Positions 58,901 to 64,000 of a stretch of DNA of 64,000 nucleotides are shown piece by piece. Location: positions 62,001 through 126,000 of the forward strand of contig JAQPZY010001579.1 in NCBI GenBank assembly GCA_029931535.1. The letters run 5' to 3'. A program made the translations under genes and the position numbers. Origin of the DNA: Margaritifera margaritifera. Its lineage: Eukaryota > Mollusca > Bivalvia > Unionida > Margaritiferidae. Below the pieces are notes generated by a model, which had not been told where the DNA came from, did no database searches, and worked only from the letters and a program-made list of their open reading frames with translations. Every line of letters begins with the position of its first letter. The first letter of the stretch is position 1.

Positions 58901-61900
58901 ACACATAATTTAATGACATTTGGTAGTTGAATTGCATATTACATGTAGATGTGCCTTGCAAAGGTTTCGTCTTGTCAGGTCTAATTTTGATAAAGTTATT
59001 GCCCTTTCTCAATTAGTATTACATCTCCATACCATCAGATCTTGGTACAAAATCAGCATAGCTCGTGAACAATTCAACATGTTCTGGTGCAGTTTGGCGT
59101 GTACGTCGTTTCATAACCCAGGTTTTGCCTTTTATAGGTTTTGTATCAGCAAATCATTTTTAGCTGACCTGGCCAAAACATTTTGTGATTTTATAGTATG
59201 GCCATGAGTCAGATGTGCATTGTTCTTCCATCCATCAACACTTATTTGTGAGCACTCTTGAAGCTTCATTGCTGATCAGATTTCAGTCAAATTTGGTACA
59301 TAAACTATATATCAAGACCTTATGAGTTCACTTATGAGTGACAGCCACACATATTAGTGAGGTGATTTTGCATCTGAGCTTGTGAACACTCAGGAGGCCA
59401 TATTTTTTATCTGATTTTTATAAGATTTGGTATGTAAGTTTTTATCATCAAGGTCATGGATGAGTTCAGTTATAATTTATATCCACACACATTAATGAGG
59501 TGATTTTGCATCAGATTAGCCGAGCTTGTGAATACTCTAGATGCCATATTTCTGATCAGATTTTCATCAGATTTGGTATGTAAGCTTCTATCATGAAGGT
59601 CATGGATGGGTTCAGTTATAAATAACATCCGCGCATATGAATGAGGTGATTTTGCATCTGATTGGATGAACTTGCGAACAATAGAGCCAGTTATCTGAGC
59701 AGATTTTGATTAGATTTGGTAGAAGTGGTTTTTGCACAGAAAGTTTAAGTTATCTTCATAGATTAGTATCAAACATGGGCAGGCATATATTGTCATAGAT
59801 CAGTATTAAACATGGGCAGGCATATATCTTCATAGATCAGTATTAAACATGGGCAGGCATATATCTTCATAGATTAGTATTCAACATGGGCAGGCATATA
59901 TCTTCATAGATTAGTATTAAACATGGGCAGGCATATATCGTCATAGATTAGTATTAAACATGGGCAGGCATATATCGTCATAGATTAGTATTAAACATGG
60001 GCAGGCATATATCTTCATAGATTAGTATTAAACATGGGCAGGCATATCTTATAGCATATAATGTGCTCTTCAAAGTGCTCTTGTTTTAATACACTCTGTA
60101 GATAGTTATCCTTTCATTTTTTGAGAAATTTTAGTTTAGATACTGGAAGGAAGGATGGACCAAAGAAGTAATGCATTGCACATAAATCTTCAATATAGTT
60201 TAACATTCGCAAACTGTGAGGAGGAGTAACTTAGTTTTGAGAGTTGCTAAATATAGACACTCAATTTAAATTAGAAGACATTTCTTTCCATGTAAGATTT
60301 TTAAAATAAATGTTAATGAACCTAAAATATACCATCAGAATTTTTTGCCATTCCTCAATACATTATTAATACAGATGATGCTGAAATATTTGCATAAATA
60401 ATATGTGGAAATGGTAAAAGTTCAATTTCTTGTTCTGGTTTATCCCCCAGTTTGAAACAAGAGATTTTGTTAAAAAGACTTACAAATAATGAGCACTTTT
60501 CAGTGTTCATAATTGGCTCATTGTCCTACATTACAGTCCAGCTGAGGGAGATAACTTTTTAATGCTAGTTGTATCCATAAAGAAGCATATTTCTTTACAA
60601 TGTATTTACTGTTTATAATATCTGTGGTCTTATAGTAATCTGTAAGTTGAAAGAGAGCCTTGTATGTTTTTTTATTTCAGCATGGGGCAGAGGGGACAGA
60701 GACAGAGGTTCAAATGATGATAGATATGGTGATAGAGGTGGTGATCGAGGTGATAGATATGGTGACAGAGGTGGTGATAGATATGGTGACAGAGGTGGTG
60801 ATAGAGGCGGTGATAGACCCAGTGATAGAGGAGGAGACAGATACGGTGACAGAGACCGAGGAGGTGGCAGGTACAATGACAGAAGTGGAGGGTTCAGTGA
60901 CAAACCCTGGAGGGATGGAGATGGTGGGGATAGAAGATACAACAGAGGTGGGTTATAACTTTTATGATATCAATATCAGAACAGTCTCTAAAAGCCAGCA
61001 ACTGATAGAATCCACCAGTATATTTCAAGTTTACCACCATCTGTTTGATCTAGTGACAAGTTACCAACCTGATGAAAACAATAACTTCAAATAACATTTT
61101 CCATATATGCACGCTTATAAGTCGAGTTCAACTGAAAACTGCACAGACCCTGATCTGCTGTCCCATAATGCACCAGCAGATCTGGGTCTGCATTTTGCTA
61201 GGAGTAAGTAGAACAAACAACATAGATCCTGATCTACTGGCACATTATGCAGTGGCAGATCTGGGTCTATTTTGTTTGCAGTTGTCCCTACTTATAAGTG
61301 AGTATAGATGGTACATCCTTACACTGAAGTGCGAGTTTATACTGATCAGCAATACCTGCAATGAGTTGATTTCAAATCAGTCTTTGACATAAGAATTGTC
61401 TATAATGAAGTTTTGCAAGGAACGTAGTCATGACAATGCACATACATGACAATGCACGTACATGACAATGCACGTACATGACAATACACATACATGACAA
61501 TACGCTCGCCTGTATATGGATTATGCTTTTTTGGTACATTAAAAATAAATAAAAATAAAGCAATGAAAAGAAGACTGCTGCGTAAGAGTGTGTTTGTCTA
61601 TCGTAGACCTACAGGTACTTTCCTTATTTTCTATCTATAGTAGCTGTATATGACACATTTCCAAGAAAACAGAAGGGTTTCTTCAATATGAAAACTTATC
61701 TCACAGATTCATTATAATTTGATAATATAATCAGGTAGTGGACTAGTCTATACTTTAAGAAAAACTGGCGCCAGATGTTACGCAAAACAGGCTTTATCGA
61801 TGTGACTCATGATGTTGTATGACTGAAAAATGTTAGAGGAGAGGGATCTTTCTAAATTTCAAAATATGCAGGATCATAAAAAGAACAAATCAATAGTGCT

Positions 61901-62799
61901 TTGCAAATTTAAAAAGAAGAATATGAGAGTGATGTCATACAGCACTCGGGTTGAGCACATCATCATGCTCATTGCAGAATTTGTGGACTTGACTTTACGA
62001 TCATTCAGCAAAAGTTTGACATGTGACTAGTTAAAGTGAGTGTTGTATATAAATAATTTGTCAGTATGTTTTGCGTTTGTATTCTGGTACTAATCCATAC
62101 AGATTTTGCCCATTTGTTTATAAGAATTTTAGCTGCAGATCCAGGTTAGTAGCAAAACTGAATTTATATTTTTCATTCAGTTTATTGTAATCGTGACATG
62201 TAATATGTAGATTACATGTTTTATGCCCAGATTACACTTTTTCGCCATGTAGGTTATGCTTATACTGCTCCAGGGGTTGGCATGTATGAATGCACCACAG
62301 TTTGCTAAGACCTTTGTTATAAAGTAGTAATCCATTGGTGATTAATGGTACTGAATGCCCAAAAATTCAAGTTTGCTTTTACTTCATGTTTACTTTATAA
62401 CTAGTATAAAAATTTTGACATGTGTTATTCCTCATATAAAAAAGAGTTCACTCTTACCTAATTAATCATAGTATGCAATGTATGGTAATATGAAAGAATA
62501 GATTAATTGTTTTTGGTTTGGTTAAATCATACATACTAATGAAGTATTGATCGGGGAATGCTTCAAAGCATCCGATTAAGTTTAGTTTTTAAGTGCCAGA
62601 GAAGAAAATGGGAATATGCCAAAAAAAGGTTGTGTTTGAGCATCCACCATCATTGAACTCTCTGTATTTTGATTAGGTTTTGAAGACCGGGCACCAAGGG
62701 ATCGTGGCTTTGGTGGACGTTACGAGGACAGAGGTGGTCCTGGTGGCAGAGACAGACAGGATGGTTTCAATGATGACCGAAGTGGCGATGACAGAGGTG
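34981..62799 (+). CDS. EIF4B: Eukaryotic translation initiation factor 4B homolog, eight exons, 3' end outside window
   Basis: Exons 34981-34993, 38298-38450, 41423-41613, 45713-45820, 49339-49396, 55556-55633, 60681-60947 and 62677-62799 join to 991 nt, 330 codons, with every phase matching. Domains in order: start and lysine-rich N-terminus (1-14), TMNLTDFLSDEHG (about 15-27; human ISLTDFLAEDG), IDRSKLPTAPKASR (67-80; human IDRSILPTAPRAAR), an RRM (about 94-170) with RNP2 AFIGNL and RNP1 RGFGYVEF, then an Asp/Arg/Gly/Tyr-rich region matching the DRYG segment. eIF4B is a cytoplasmic factor that stimulates eIF4A helicase and helps 40S subunits bind mRNA; in vertebrates the DRYG region supports self-association and eIF3 binding. 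The human protein is about 611 residues, so about half is present. Introns of 3-6 kb are full of repeats. Confidence 0.95.
34994..36880. other. EIF4B intron 1, first part, nothing recognised
   Basis: AT-rich DNA with a few CpGs near 35140-35160 and a C-rich stretch near 35355-35380. No element termini or exons were recognised. Confidence 0.5.
36885..37950 (+). mobile_element. degenerate tandem-repeat element, family D, copy 2
   Basis: Starts with ACTGGTCATAGACCAGAAGA, the same head as copies 1 and 3, and continues with about eight ~110-bp degenerate units (AATATGGCCACC, GTTATCACTAC, CTAGTTGGTCCTAAATGAAA). The tail shared with copy 3 ends near AAGATGGTTTCA. It lies in EIF4B intron 1. Confidence 0.75.
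37958..38090. mobile_element. double-hairpin MITE, partial copy
   Basis: Keeps the end of one hairpin (CAGATCAAGGTCTG), the spacer TTCTACTGATTAGTCC, and the ACTGCATAGAC...GGCAGATCTGGG hairpin in decayed form. It directly abuts the copy at 38095. Confidence 0.75.
38095..38264. mobile_element. double-hairpin MITE, copy lacking one hairpin, next to EIF4B exon 2
   Basis: 170 bp including the TA flanks, with ends CCGTATATACTCGCGTATAA and, reversed, CCATATATACTCGTGTATAA. The first hairpin (CATAGACCCTGATCTGCC / GCAGATCAGGGTCTATG) is intact. Where the second should be, only GCTGCAGTTTGCAG remains, a clean loss of about 50 bp. The element ends 33 bp before the exon at 38298. Confidence 0.92.
38298..38450 (+). 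CDS. EIF4B: EIF4B exon 2 (basic N-terminus)
   Basis: This exon is 153 nt, with acceptor GTGCTTTGCAG and donor GATG|GTTAGT. It encodes GKKKKAKGKTMNLTDFLSDE, then a Gly/Pro stretch and SVDWAAEVEKLEVD (human VSWADETDDLEGD). Both ends are phase 1. A double-hairpin MITE ends at 38264, only 33 bp before the exon, so the branch point probably lies in or at the edge of transposon DNA. Confidence 0.94.
38780..39150. repeat. ~46-bp tandem array, about eight units
   Basis: The unit includes TGCATGGATGTGATAGACTT, GATCCAAAAACC and AAACATAAACACT, with length variation between units. It lies in EIF4B intron 2. Confidence 0.9.
39283..39472 (+). mobile_element. tRNA-derived SINE, family 1
   Basis: The head resembles a tRNA: A-box-like GTGGCTCAATGGTTAACATG and B-box-like GGTGCAAGTTTAAATCC. 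It is followed by the core TCCTTGGGCAAGGCACTTTA and a tail CGTAAAACACCAAATCAAC. The 8-bp target duplication CTCTAAAT is present at 39275-39282 and 39473-39480. A better preserved copy lies at 42592-42775 on the other strand. Confidence 0.9.
39729..39896. mobile_element. 168-bp MITE-like element
   Basis: The ends CACTGCGACCTCC and, reversed, CAGTGGAACCTCC form an imperfect inverted repeat, with further inverted similarity inside (TCCATTAAGCA / TGCTTAATGGA). No target duplication is obvious. Confidence 0.6.
40095..40765. repeat. 22-bp satellite, about 30 units
   Basis: The unit is TAATATGCTGGCTATAGGCT plus TG with many substitutions and small indels. It is more diverged than the 21-bp array at 17950. 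It lies in EIF4B intron 2. Confidence 0.95.
41423..41613 (+). CDS. EIF4B: EIF4B exon 3 (RRM first half)
   Basis: This exon is 191 nt, with acceptor TTACATTTCAG and donor AAG|GTAAAA. It encodes DPGDMEYGKHMIDRSKLPTA through EEKINQFFRNQK, including RNP2 AFIGNLPYEA. It ends in phase 0. The following intron of about 4.1 kb separates RNP2 from RNP1. Confidence 0.96.
41883..41899. repeat. poly-C run
   Basis: Seventeen consecutive C, about 270 bp after EIF4B exon 3. Confidence 0.9.
41950..43210. repeat. dispersed repeat family A (reverse copies) with a solo family-D tail
   Basis: Blocks such as TTCTGCAGCATAACTTTACC, GATTGCTGG and ATTTCAACCAGATTTGG are the reverse complement of the family at 1430-1690 and 3060-3590. 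A tail-like stretch at about 42250-42360 (TCTTGGACTCCTGGAAGTTC, AGGGAGTCTTGTTTTTG) matches the tail of family D. A SINE at 42592-42775 interrupts the region. Confidence 0.65.
42592..42775 (-). mobile_element. tRNA-derived SINE, family 1, with perfect target duplication
   Basis: On the minus strand: GCGGTGGCTCAGTGGTTAGC (A box), GGGTGCGGGTTAGAATCC (B box), core TCCTTGGGCAAGGCACTTTA, tail CGTAAAGCACCAAAGCAAA. The 11-bp duplication TGCAAGATAGA flanks it at 42581-42591 and 42776-42786. It is not a functional tRNA: the core and A-rich end mark it as a SINE. Confidence 0.95.
43834..44007 (+). CDS. 57-residue ORF with PIP-box-like N-terminus inside the 1.28-kb element
   Basis: The frame ATG to TAG encodes 57 residues beginning MLKQNITDFFRK. 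QxxIxxFF with basic flanks is the PCNA-interacting (PIP-box) consensus, and hAT and related transposases often start with such a segment. The rest is acidic and polar (EDEISDGLLPTEHSAES). About 45 bp later another frame holds CLNCGKLCFGYLKTSSRKYS, a CxxC segment that may be the remains of a zinc finger. This is probably the truncated N-terminus of a transposase; expression is unknown. Confidence 0.4.
   Translation: MLKQNITDFFRKLSEMERSSVKDATREDEISDGLLPTEHSAESCDTEITGMMSFTTV
44232..44385. mobile_element. 154-bp foldback nested in the 1.28-kb element
   Basis: Arms 44232-44269 and 44348-44385 are inverted repeats of 38 bp with about three mismatches (AAACTCTATCACTGTGGTAA versus reversed AAACTCTATCACTGTAGTAG). 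The loop is AT-rich. Confidence 0.85.
44745..45320. repeat. degenerate tandem repeat, family C, copy 1
   Basis: Diverged units of about 130-150 bp contain AATGATGCTGATCTGCCATC, AGATATGGC, GAATTTGACC and AAAGCAT. Earlier units occur at about 43230-43460, left of the 1.28-kb insertion. Further tracts are at 47390-48330 and 52130-53160, all in EIF4B introns and all in the same orientation. Confidence 0.75.
45412..45627. mobile_element. double-hairpin MITE, complete copy upstream of EIF4B exon 4
   Basis: 216 bp including the TA flanks, with ends CTGTATACACTTGCATATAA and, reversed, CTGTATATACTCACTTATA. Two hairpins are present: AAACAACATAGATCCTGATC...GTTGTTT, and CTGCATAGACACAGATCTGC...GCAGATCTGGGTCTGTGCAG. 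It ends 85 bp before the exon at 45713. Confidence 0.9.
45713..45820 (+). CDS. EIF4B: EIF4B exon 4 (RRM second half, RNP1)
   Basis: This exon is 108 nt, 36 codons, phase 0 at both ends, with acceptor TTATTTTGGCAG and donor GAA|GTAAGT. It encodes VLNVRLPEENGRLRGFGYVE and then FEDRESLLDAIALNEE. RNP1 is RGFGYVEF (human KGFGYAEF). A double-hairpin MITE ends at 45627, 85 bp upstream. Confidence 0.96.
45821..47380. other. EIF4B intron 4, first part, nothing recognised
   Basis: AT-rich, with an A run near 46075-46091. No exon or element ends were found. Confidence 0.5.
47390..48330. repeat. degenerate tandem repeat, family C, copy 2
   Basis: Six or seven diverged units with GGCCACTATTACTA, GAAAAACCTT, ACTCAACAGAATTTGA and AGAAAGCAT. 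Same orientation as 44745-45320. Short frames inside are not genes. Confidence 0.75.
48617..48836 (-). mobile_element. tRNA-derived SINE, family 2
   Basis: Minus-strand head GGAGCCACAATAGAACAGAT, A-box-like AGATGGTAGAGTATTGG, B-box-like GGATTGCTGGTAAGATACC, then a core related to family 1 (TGTGTCCTGGGAAAGGCATT). CCTCTGA occurs at both edges, a possible short target duplication. The tRNA part is too degenerate to be a functional tRNA. Confidence 0.7.
49339..49396 (+). CDS. EIF4B: EIF4B exon 5 (RRM last strand)
   Basis: This exon is 58 nt, with acceptor TTGATTTCAG and donor CAAG|GTAAAA. It encodes TLSGRKIRVDLASQNQQNQ plus one base, matching human SLGNRRIRVDVADQAQDKD. It closes the RRM. Confidence 0.94.
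49900..51110. repeat. mixed degenerate repeats (families A and B) in EIF4B intron 5
   Basis: 49900-50060 resembles family A (GTTATAGCCC, TTCATCCAGATTTGGTA). 50640-51060 holds family B units with GGTTTCTGCACAATAAC, ACTTTGTGGATGGC and TTGCACTTGGGGTAAGGAAG. The stretch 50060-50480 has four diverged units with AAATCTCTGTGCTCC-type motifs. Confidence 0.65.
51171..51812. mobile_element. possible ~640-bp element with short inverted ends
   Basis: GGTGGCGCTCTCC on the left and AGAGCGCCCCCAT on the right are inverted with respect to each other. The block between them is richer in CpG than its surroundings. It contains a 106-codon minus-strand frame (51433-51753, ADKMAAPKYSKNQPELVKSA) with no recognised relatives. 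Boundaries and identity are uncertain. Confidence 0.35.
52130..53160. repeat. degenerate tandem repeat, family C, copy 3
   Basis: About seven diverged units with AGCATCCTGGCATGAAG, TATACAAATGATG and GGCCACCATTACTA. It is followed at 53172-53204 by a short CCATCTGT microsatellite. Confidence 0.75.
53338..53580 (-). mobile_element. tRNA-Leu-like SINE with 15-bp target duplication
   Basis: Minus-strand head GGCCTCAGGTGGCCAAATGG with A-box GTGGCCAAATGGTCTAAGGC, a variable-loop-like insert and B-box GGGTTCGAGTC: a class II (Leu/Ser-like) tRNA head. The body ends in GTTAAACCCCACAAAACC. CCATTACTGAAGGAA is repeated exactly at 53323-53337 and 53581-53595. It inserted into a family-B repeat. Confidence 0.93.
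53596..53870. repeat. family B repeat tract
   Basis: Continuation of the family B repeat split by the SINE: ATGGTTTCCACACAATAAC, TTGTGGATGGGGTGCACTTG, CCTATTGATTTTG. A further tract is at 55080-55460. Confidence 0.7.
53876..55095 (+). mobile_element. degenerate tandem-repeat element, family D, copy 3
   Basis: Head ACTGGTCATAGACCAGAAGA at 53880, then about nine ~110-bp units (AATATGGCCACCATGGCAGC, CATCTTGAAAATC, GTTATCGCTAC). The tail GATGGTCTTATCTTGAATTC...GCCAGTAGAGC reaches 55065 and continues to GGGGACTCTTGTTTC. The head-to-tail structure matches copy 1 on the opposite strand. Confidence 0.78.
55556..55633 (+). CDS. EIF4B: EIF4B exon 6 (Asp/Arg-rich linker)
   Basis: This exon is 78 nt, with acceptor TTTTCTGACTAG and donor GATG|GTGAGG, phase 1 at both ends. 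It encodes DRDGSRRDDKPDRTEGDWRR and then REPGSD, comparable to human RDRNRDSDKTDTDWRARP. The intron that follows holds a 1.8-kb 36-bp satellite. Confidence 0.92.
56216..58030. repeat. 36-bp satellite, about 50 units, in EIF4B intron 6
   Basis: The unit is TATTGGACTTGTAGTCCCTA followed by TGAAACTTGTTACACA. Sub-variants cluster: CTTGTAGTCCCTATAAAA on the left, CTAGCAGTCTCTATG near 56470-56600, and ACTAGTAGTCCCTATG with CTAATTGGGCT on the right. Because 36 is a multiple of three and the consensus lacks stops in four frames, long open frames appear on both strands (one of 610 codons on the minus strand). They are products of the array. Confidence 0.98.
58080..59190. other. EIF4B intron 6, AT-rich, nothing recognised
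   Basis: No exon, terminal repeat or satellite was recognised between the 36-bp array and the family-E repeats. Confidence 0.5.
59190..59740. repeat. degenerate ~125-bp tandem repeat (family E)
   Basis: Three to four units with TGAGGTGATTTTGCATCTGA, CAGATTTGGTATGTAAG and AAGGTCATGGATG. It passes directly into the 37-bp array. Confidence 0.8.
59748..60050. repeat. 37-bp tandem array, about eight units
   Basis: The unit is CATAGATTAGTATTAAACAT then GGGCAGGCATATATCTT, nearly identical between copies. It seems to have grown out of the last family-E unit. Confidence 0.95.
60681..60947 (+). CDS. EIF4B: EIF4B exon 7 (DRYG-rich region)
   Basis: This exon is 267 nt, with acceptor TTTTTATTTCAG and donor AGAG|GTGGGT, phase 1 at both ends. 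The 88 codons are dominated by repeats of the type DRYGDRGGD and end in FSDKPWRDGDGGDRRYNR. This is the low-complexity, self-associating segment of eIF4B. The internal repeats are probably prone to length change. Antisense translation gives a proline/serine-rich shadow frame that is not a gene. Confidence 0.92.
61101..61313. mobile_element. double-hairpin MITE in EIF4B intron 7
   Basis: 213 bp with ends CCATATATGCACGCTTATAA and, reversed, CCATCTATACTCACTTATAA. The TA flank is kept only on the right. Both hairpins are present but more decayed than in copies 1 and 2. It lies 154 bp after EIF4B exon 7. Confidence 0.88.
61425..61505. repeat. 16-bp minisatellite
   Basis: About five copies of CATGACAATGCACGTA with small changes. 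Confidence 0.9.
61510..62676. other. EIF4B intron 7, second part, nothing recognised
   Basis: AT-rich, no recognised repeat or exon up to the acceptor at 62676. Confidence 0.5.
62677..62799 (+). CDS. EIF4B: EIF4B exon 8 (DRYG-rich region, continued)
   Basis: This exon is 123 nt, with acceptor ATTTTGATTAG and donor GGTG|GTATGT. It encodes GFEDRAPRDRGFGGRYEDRG and then GPGGRDRQDGFNDDRSGDDRG. It ends in phase 1, like the two exons before it. An alternative donor three bases upstream would remove one Gly. No following exon was recognised up to 64000, so the C-terminal half lies to the right. Confidence 0.9.
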
Positions 62800-63520
62800 G
62801 TATGTACTGCTGTCCTTGTTATTGACTAAACTGTTATGAATTTAAATAAAAAGTTTGACCACGGGCAAAGTTGATATTTTCCTATTGCCTTTAATTTATG
62901 CTTTTGTTAAAATGAGTTCATCTGGACACCACCAGCAGATAGCGAGACATAGTTGTCATTTCATGGTGGTAAGTATACTGAGTATATCTCATAATATTTA
63001 TTGGTTAAGAGGTTAAGAATAAGCTCTGCATGCAGCTGAATTTAATAATATTGGCAACAATTAAATGAATGTAACGTATTGAGGAAACTTCTACTCCTGT
63101 TTTATTAACATTTTTAACTGAAGAAAAATTTGTTTATCATTTGTAAACGTACGAAGTTTCACTTATATGTAGATATGGAATGATCGACTTCTTTTTATCC
63201 CAGTATCAGACTCAGATCACAAAAACAATACAATTTAATTCAGATATGATGACTCTAGTGAACAAGTTGGTAAAACATACAAAAACTGAGATGAAAGTCA
63301 AACAGAAAGTGTAACTTCCAACGAAGAATTGGGTTCCACACTATGGTGGAAAAAAAAAAGAAAAACATTATCACACCCTCAAGAAATTGCTTGATACCTG
63401 AAACTTTGCAAAGAGTGATGACTATAATATTGGAGGGTCATACAATTGTGGACTTAGATATCTCTCGTGCTGTTAGAGTATAGTTGGTAGCATCAAAGAG
63501 GAGAAATCCTAAAGAAAAGG
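62800..63520. other. EIF4B intron 8, first part, nothing recognised
   Basis: No exon with a phase-1 acceptor and eIF4B-like composition was recognised here. Confidence 0.5.
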
Positions 63521-63524
63521 TTGC

Positions 63525-63810
63525 AAAAAATGTCCCATTCAAATAATAGGTAACAGAAAAGATCCTATTAAAATAATAGGCCATGGAAAATGTCCTATTC
63601 AAATAATAGGTTATTGTTAATATCCTAATAAAATAATAGGTTATTGTTAATATCCTATTCAAATAATAGGTTATTGTTAATATCCTATTCAAATAATAGG
63701 TTATTGTTAATATCCTATTCAAATAATAGGTTATTGTTAATATCCTATTCAAATAATAGGTTATTGTTAATATCCTATTCAAATAATAGGTTATCAAAAA
63801 TGTCCTATTT
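63525..63810. repeat. 30-bp tandem array, about nine units
   Basis: The unit is CAAATAATAGGTTATTGTTA then ATATCCTATT. The right-hand units are identical and the left ones diverged. Its length is a multiple of three, so it yields artificial ITYYLNRILT and NNRLLLISYS open frames. Confidence 0.96.
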
Positions 63811-64000
63811 CGATCATATGAATATGACGCCCCCTATGATTTCGTCTGGTCTCCACGCAGGTGAATCCTCGGTGGAACCCCAATCATGGAAACCATCTAA
63901 CCCCGAGTTAATGGAATGCAGCTGATGAACGACAGTAGCACTGATCTAGGTCAAGCATGGTTCTGAACCCACTTGGTTCATCATTAGTATCACCATTCCT

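Noticed and set aside
60613..60942. Minus-strand proline/serine-rich 109-codon frame
   Set aside because: Antisense shadow of the EIF4B DRYG exon.
60660..61094. Plus-strand 144-codon Thr/Val/Glu-rich frame over EIF4B exon 7
   Set aside because: Out of frame with the flanking EIF4B exons; the GDRGGDRYGDR frame is the one with matching phases and homology.
63861..63924. Possible EIF4B exon after CCACGCAG near 63860
   Set aside because: The short peptide (GESSVEPQSWKPSNPELMEC) has no eIF4B resemblance and a stop follows at once; the AG alone is not enough.
63438..63925. NRILTITYYL and NNRLLLISYS open frames on both strands
   Set aside because: Generated by the 30-bp tandem array.

Overview
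The window looks like nuclear DNA of an invertebrate animal, most likely a lophotrochozoan and probably a mollusc. This is an inference from AT-rich, gene-poor sequence, multi-kilobase spliceosomal introns, tRNA-derived SINEs with target-site duplications, many small inverted-repeat DNA elements, and families of degenerate tandem units with defined ends. There is no operon structure, no ribosome-binding-site pattern, and no rRNA, genuine tRNA or CRISPR array.

Two conserved genes explain the coding content. On the minus strand, exons at 25449-25322, 16428-16234, 15165-15027, 5071-5006 and 4039-3965 join with matching phases into about 201 residues of LZTFL1 (leucine zipper transcription factor-like 1, a BBSome/ciliary trafficking regulator). 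Its C-terminal exons lie left of the window. Its first exon is uncertain, with a candidate ATG exon ending at 34680. On the plus strand, eight exons from 34981 to 62799 encode about 330 residues of translation initiation factor eIF4B: basic N-terminus, RRM and start of the DRYG-rich region. The gene continues right of the window. If the LZTFL1 start candidate is right, the two genes are head to head, with about 300 bp between their ATGs, in a locally CpG-richer block (34.2-35.0 kb). The eIF4B start carries a possible TOP-type pyrimidine tract.

The rest is mobile and repetitive DNA. 1-25 kb (LZTFL1 introns) holds satellites, a 1.5-kb element with TA-flanked inverted termini (10.35-11.86 kb), a hAT-like element with an internal duplication (12.45-14.67 kb), a 363-bp TA-flanked MITE (15.8-16.2 kb), a 21-bp satellite (17.95-18.59 kb), double-hairpin MITEs (18.65-20.5 kb) and a broken hAT transposase gene (21.4-23.9 kb). 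25.5-34.2 kb holds a degenerate tandem-repeat element, a tyrosine-recombinase (DIRS-like) retroelement remnant cut by a younger 1.7-kb inverted-repeat insertion, and a hAT-like element with a surviving N-terminal zinc-finger segment. 35-64 kb (eIF4B introns) holds more of these families, four SINEs, a 1.28-kb inverted-repeat element with a 57-codon ORF, and a 1.8-kb satellite of about fifty 36-bp units.

The most distinctive signal is the double-hairpin MITE family. Each ~220-bp copy carries two long, different palindromes whose stems differ by a compensated base pair. One copy has lost exactly one hairpin and ends 33 bp before an eIF4B exon.
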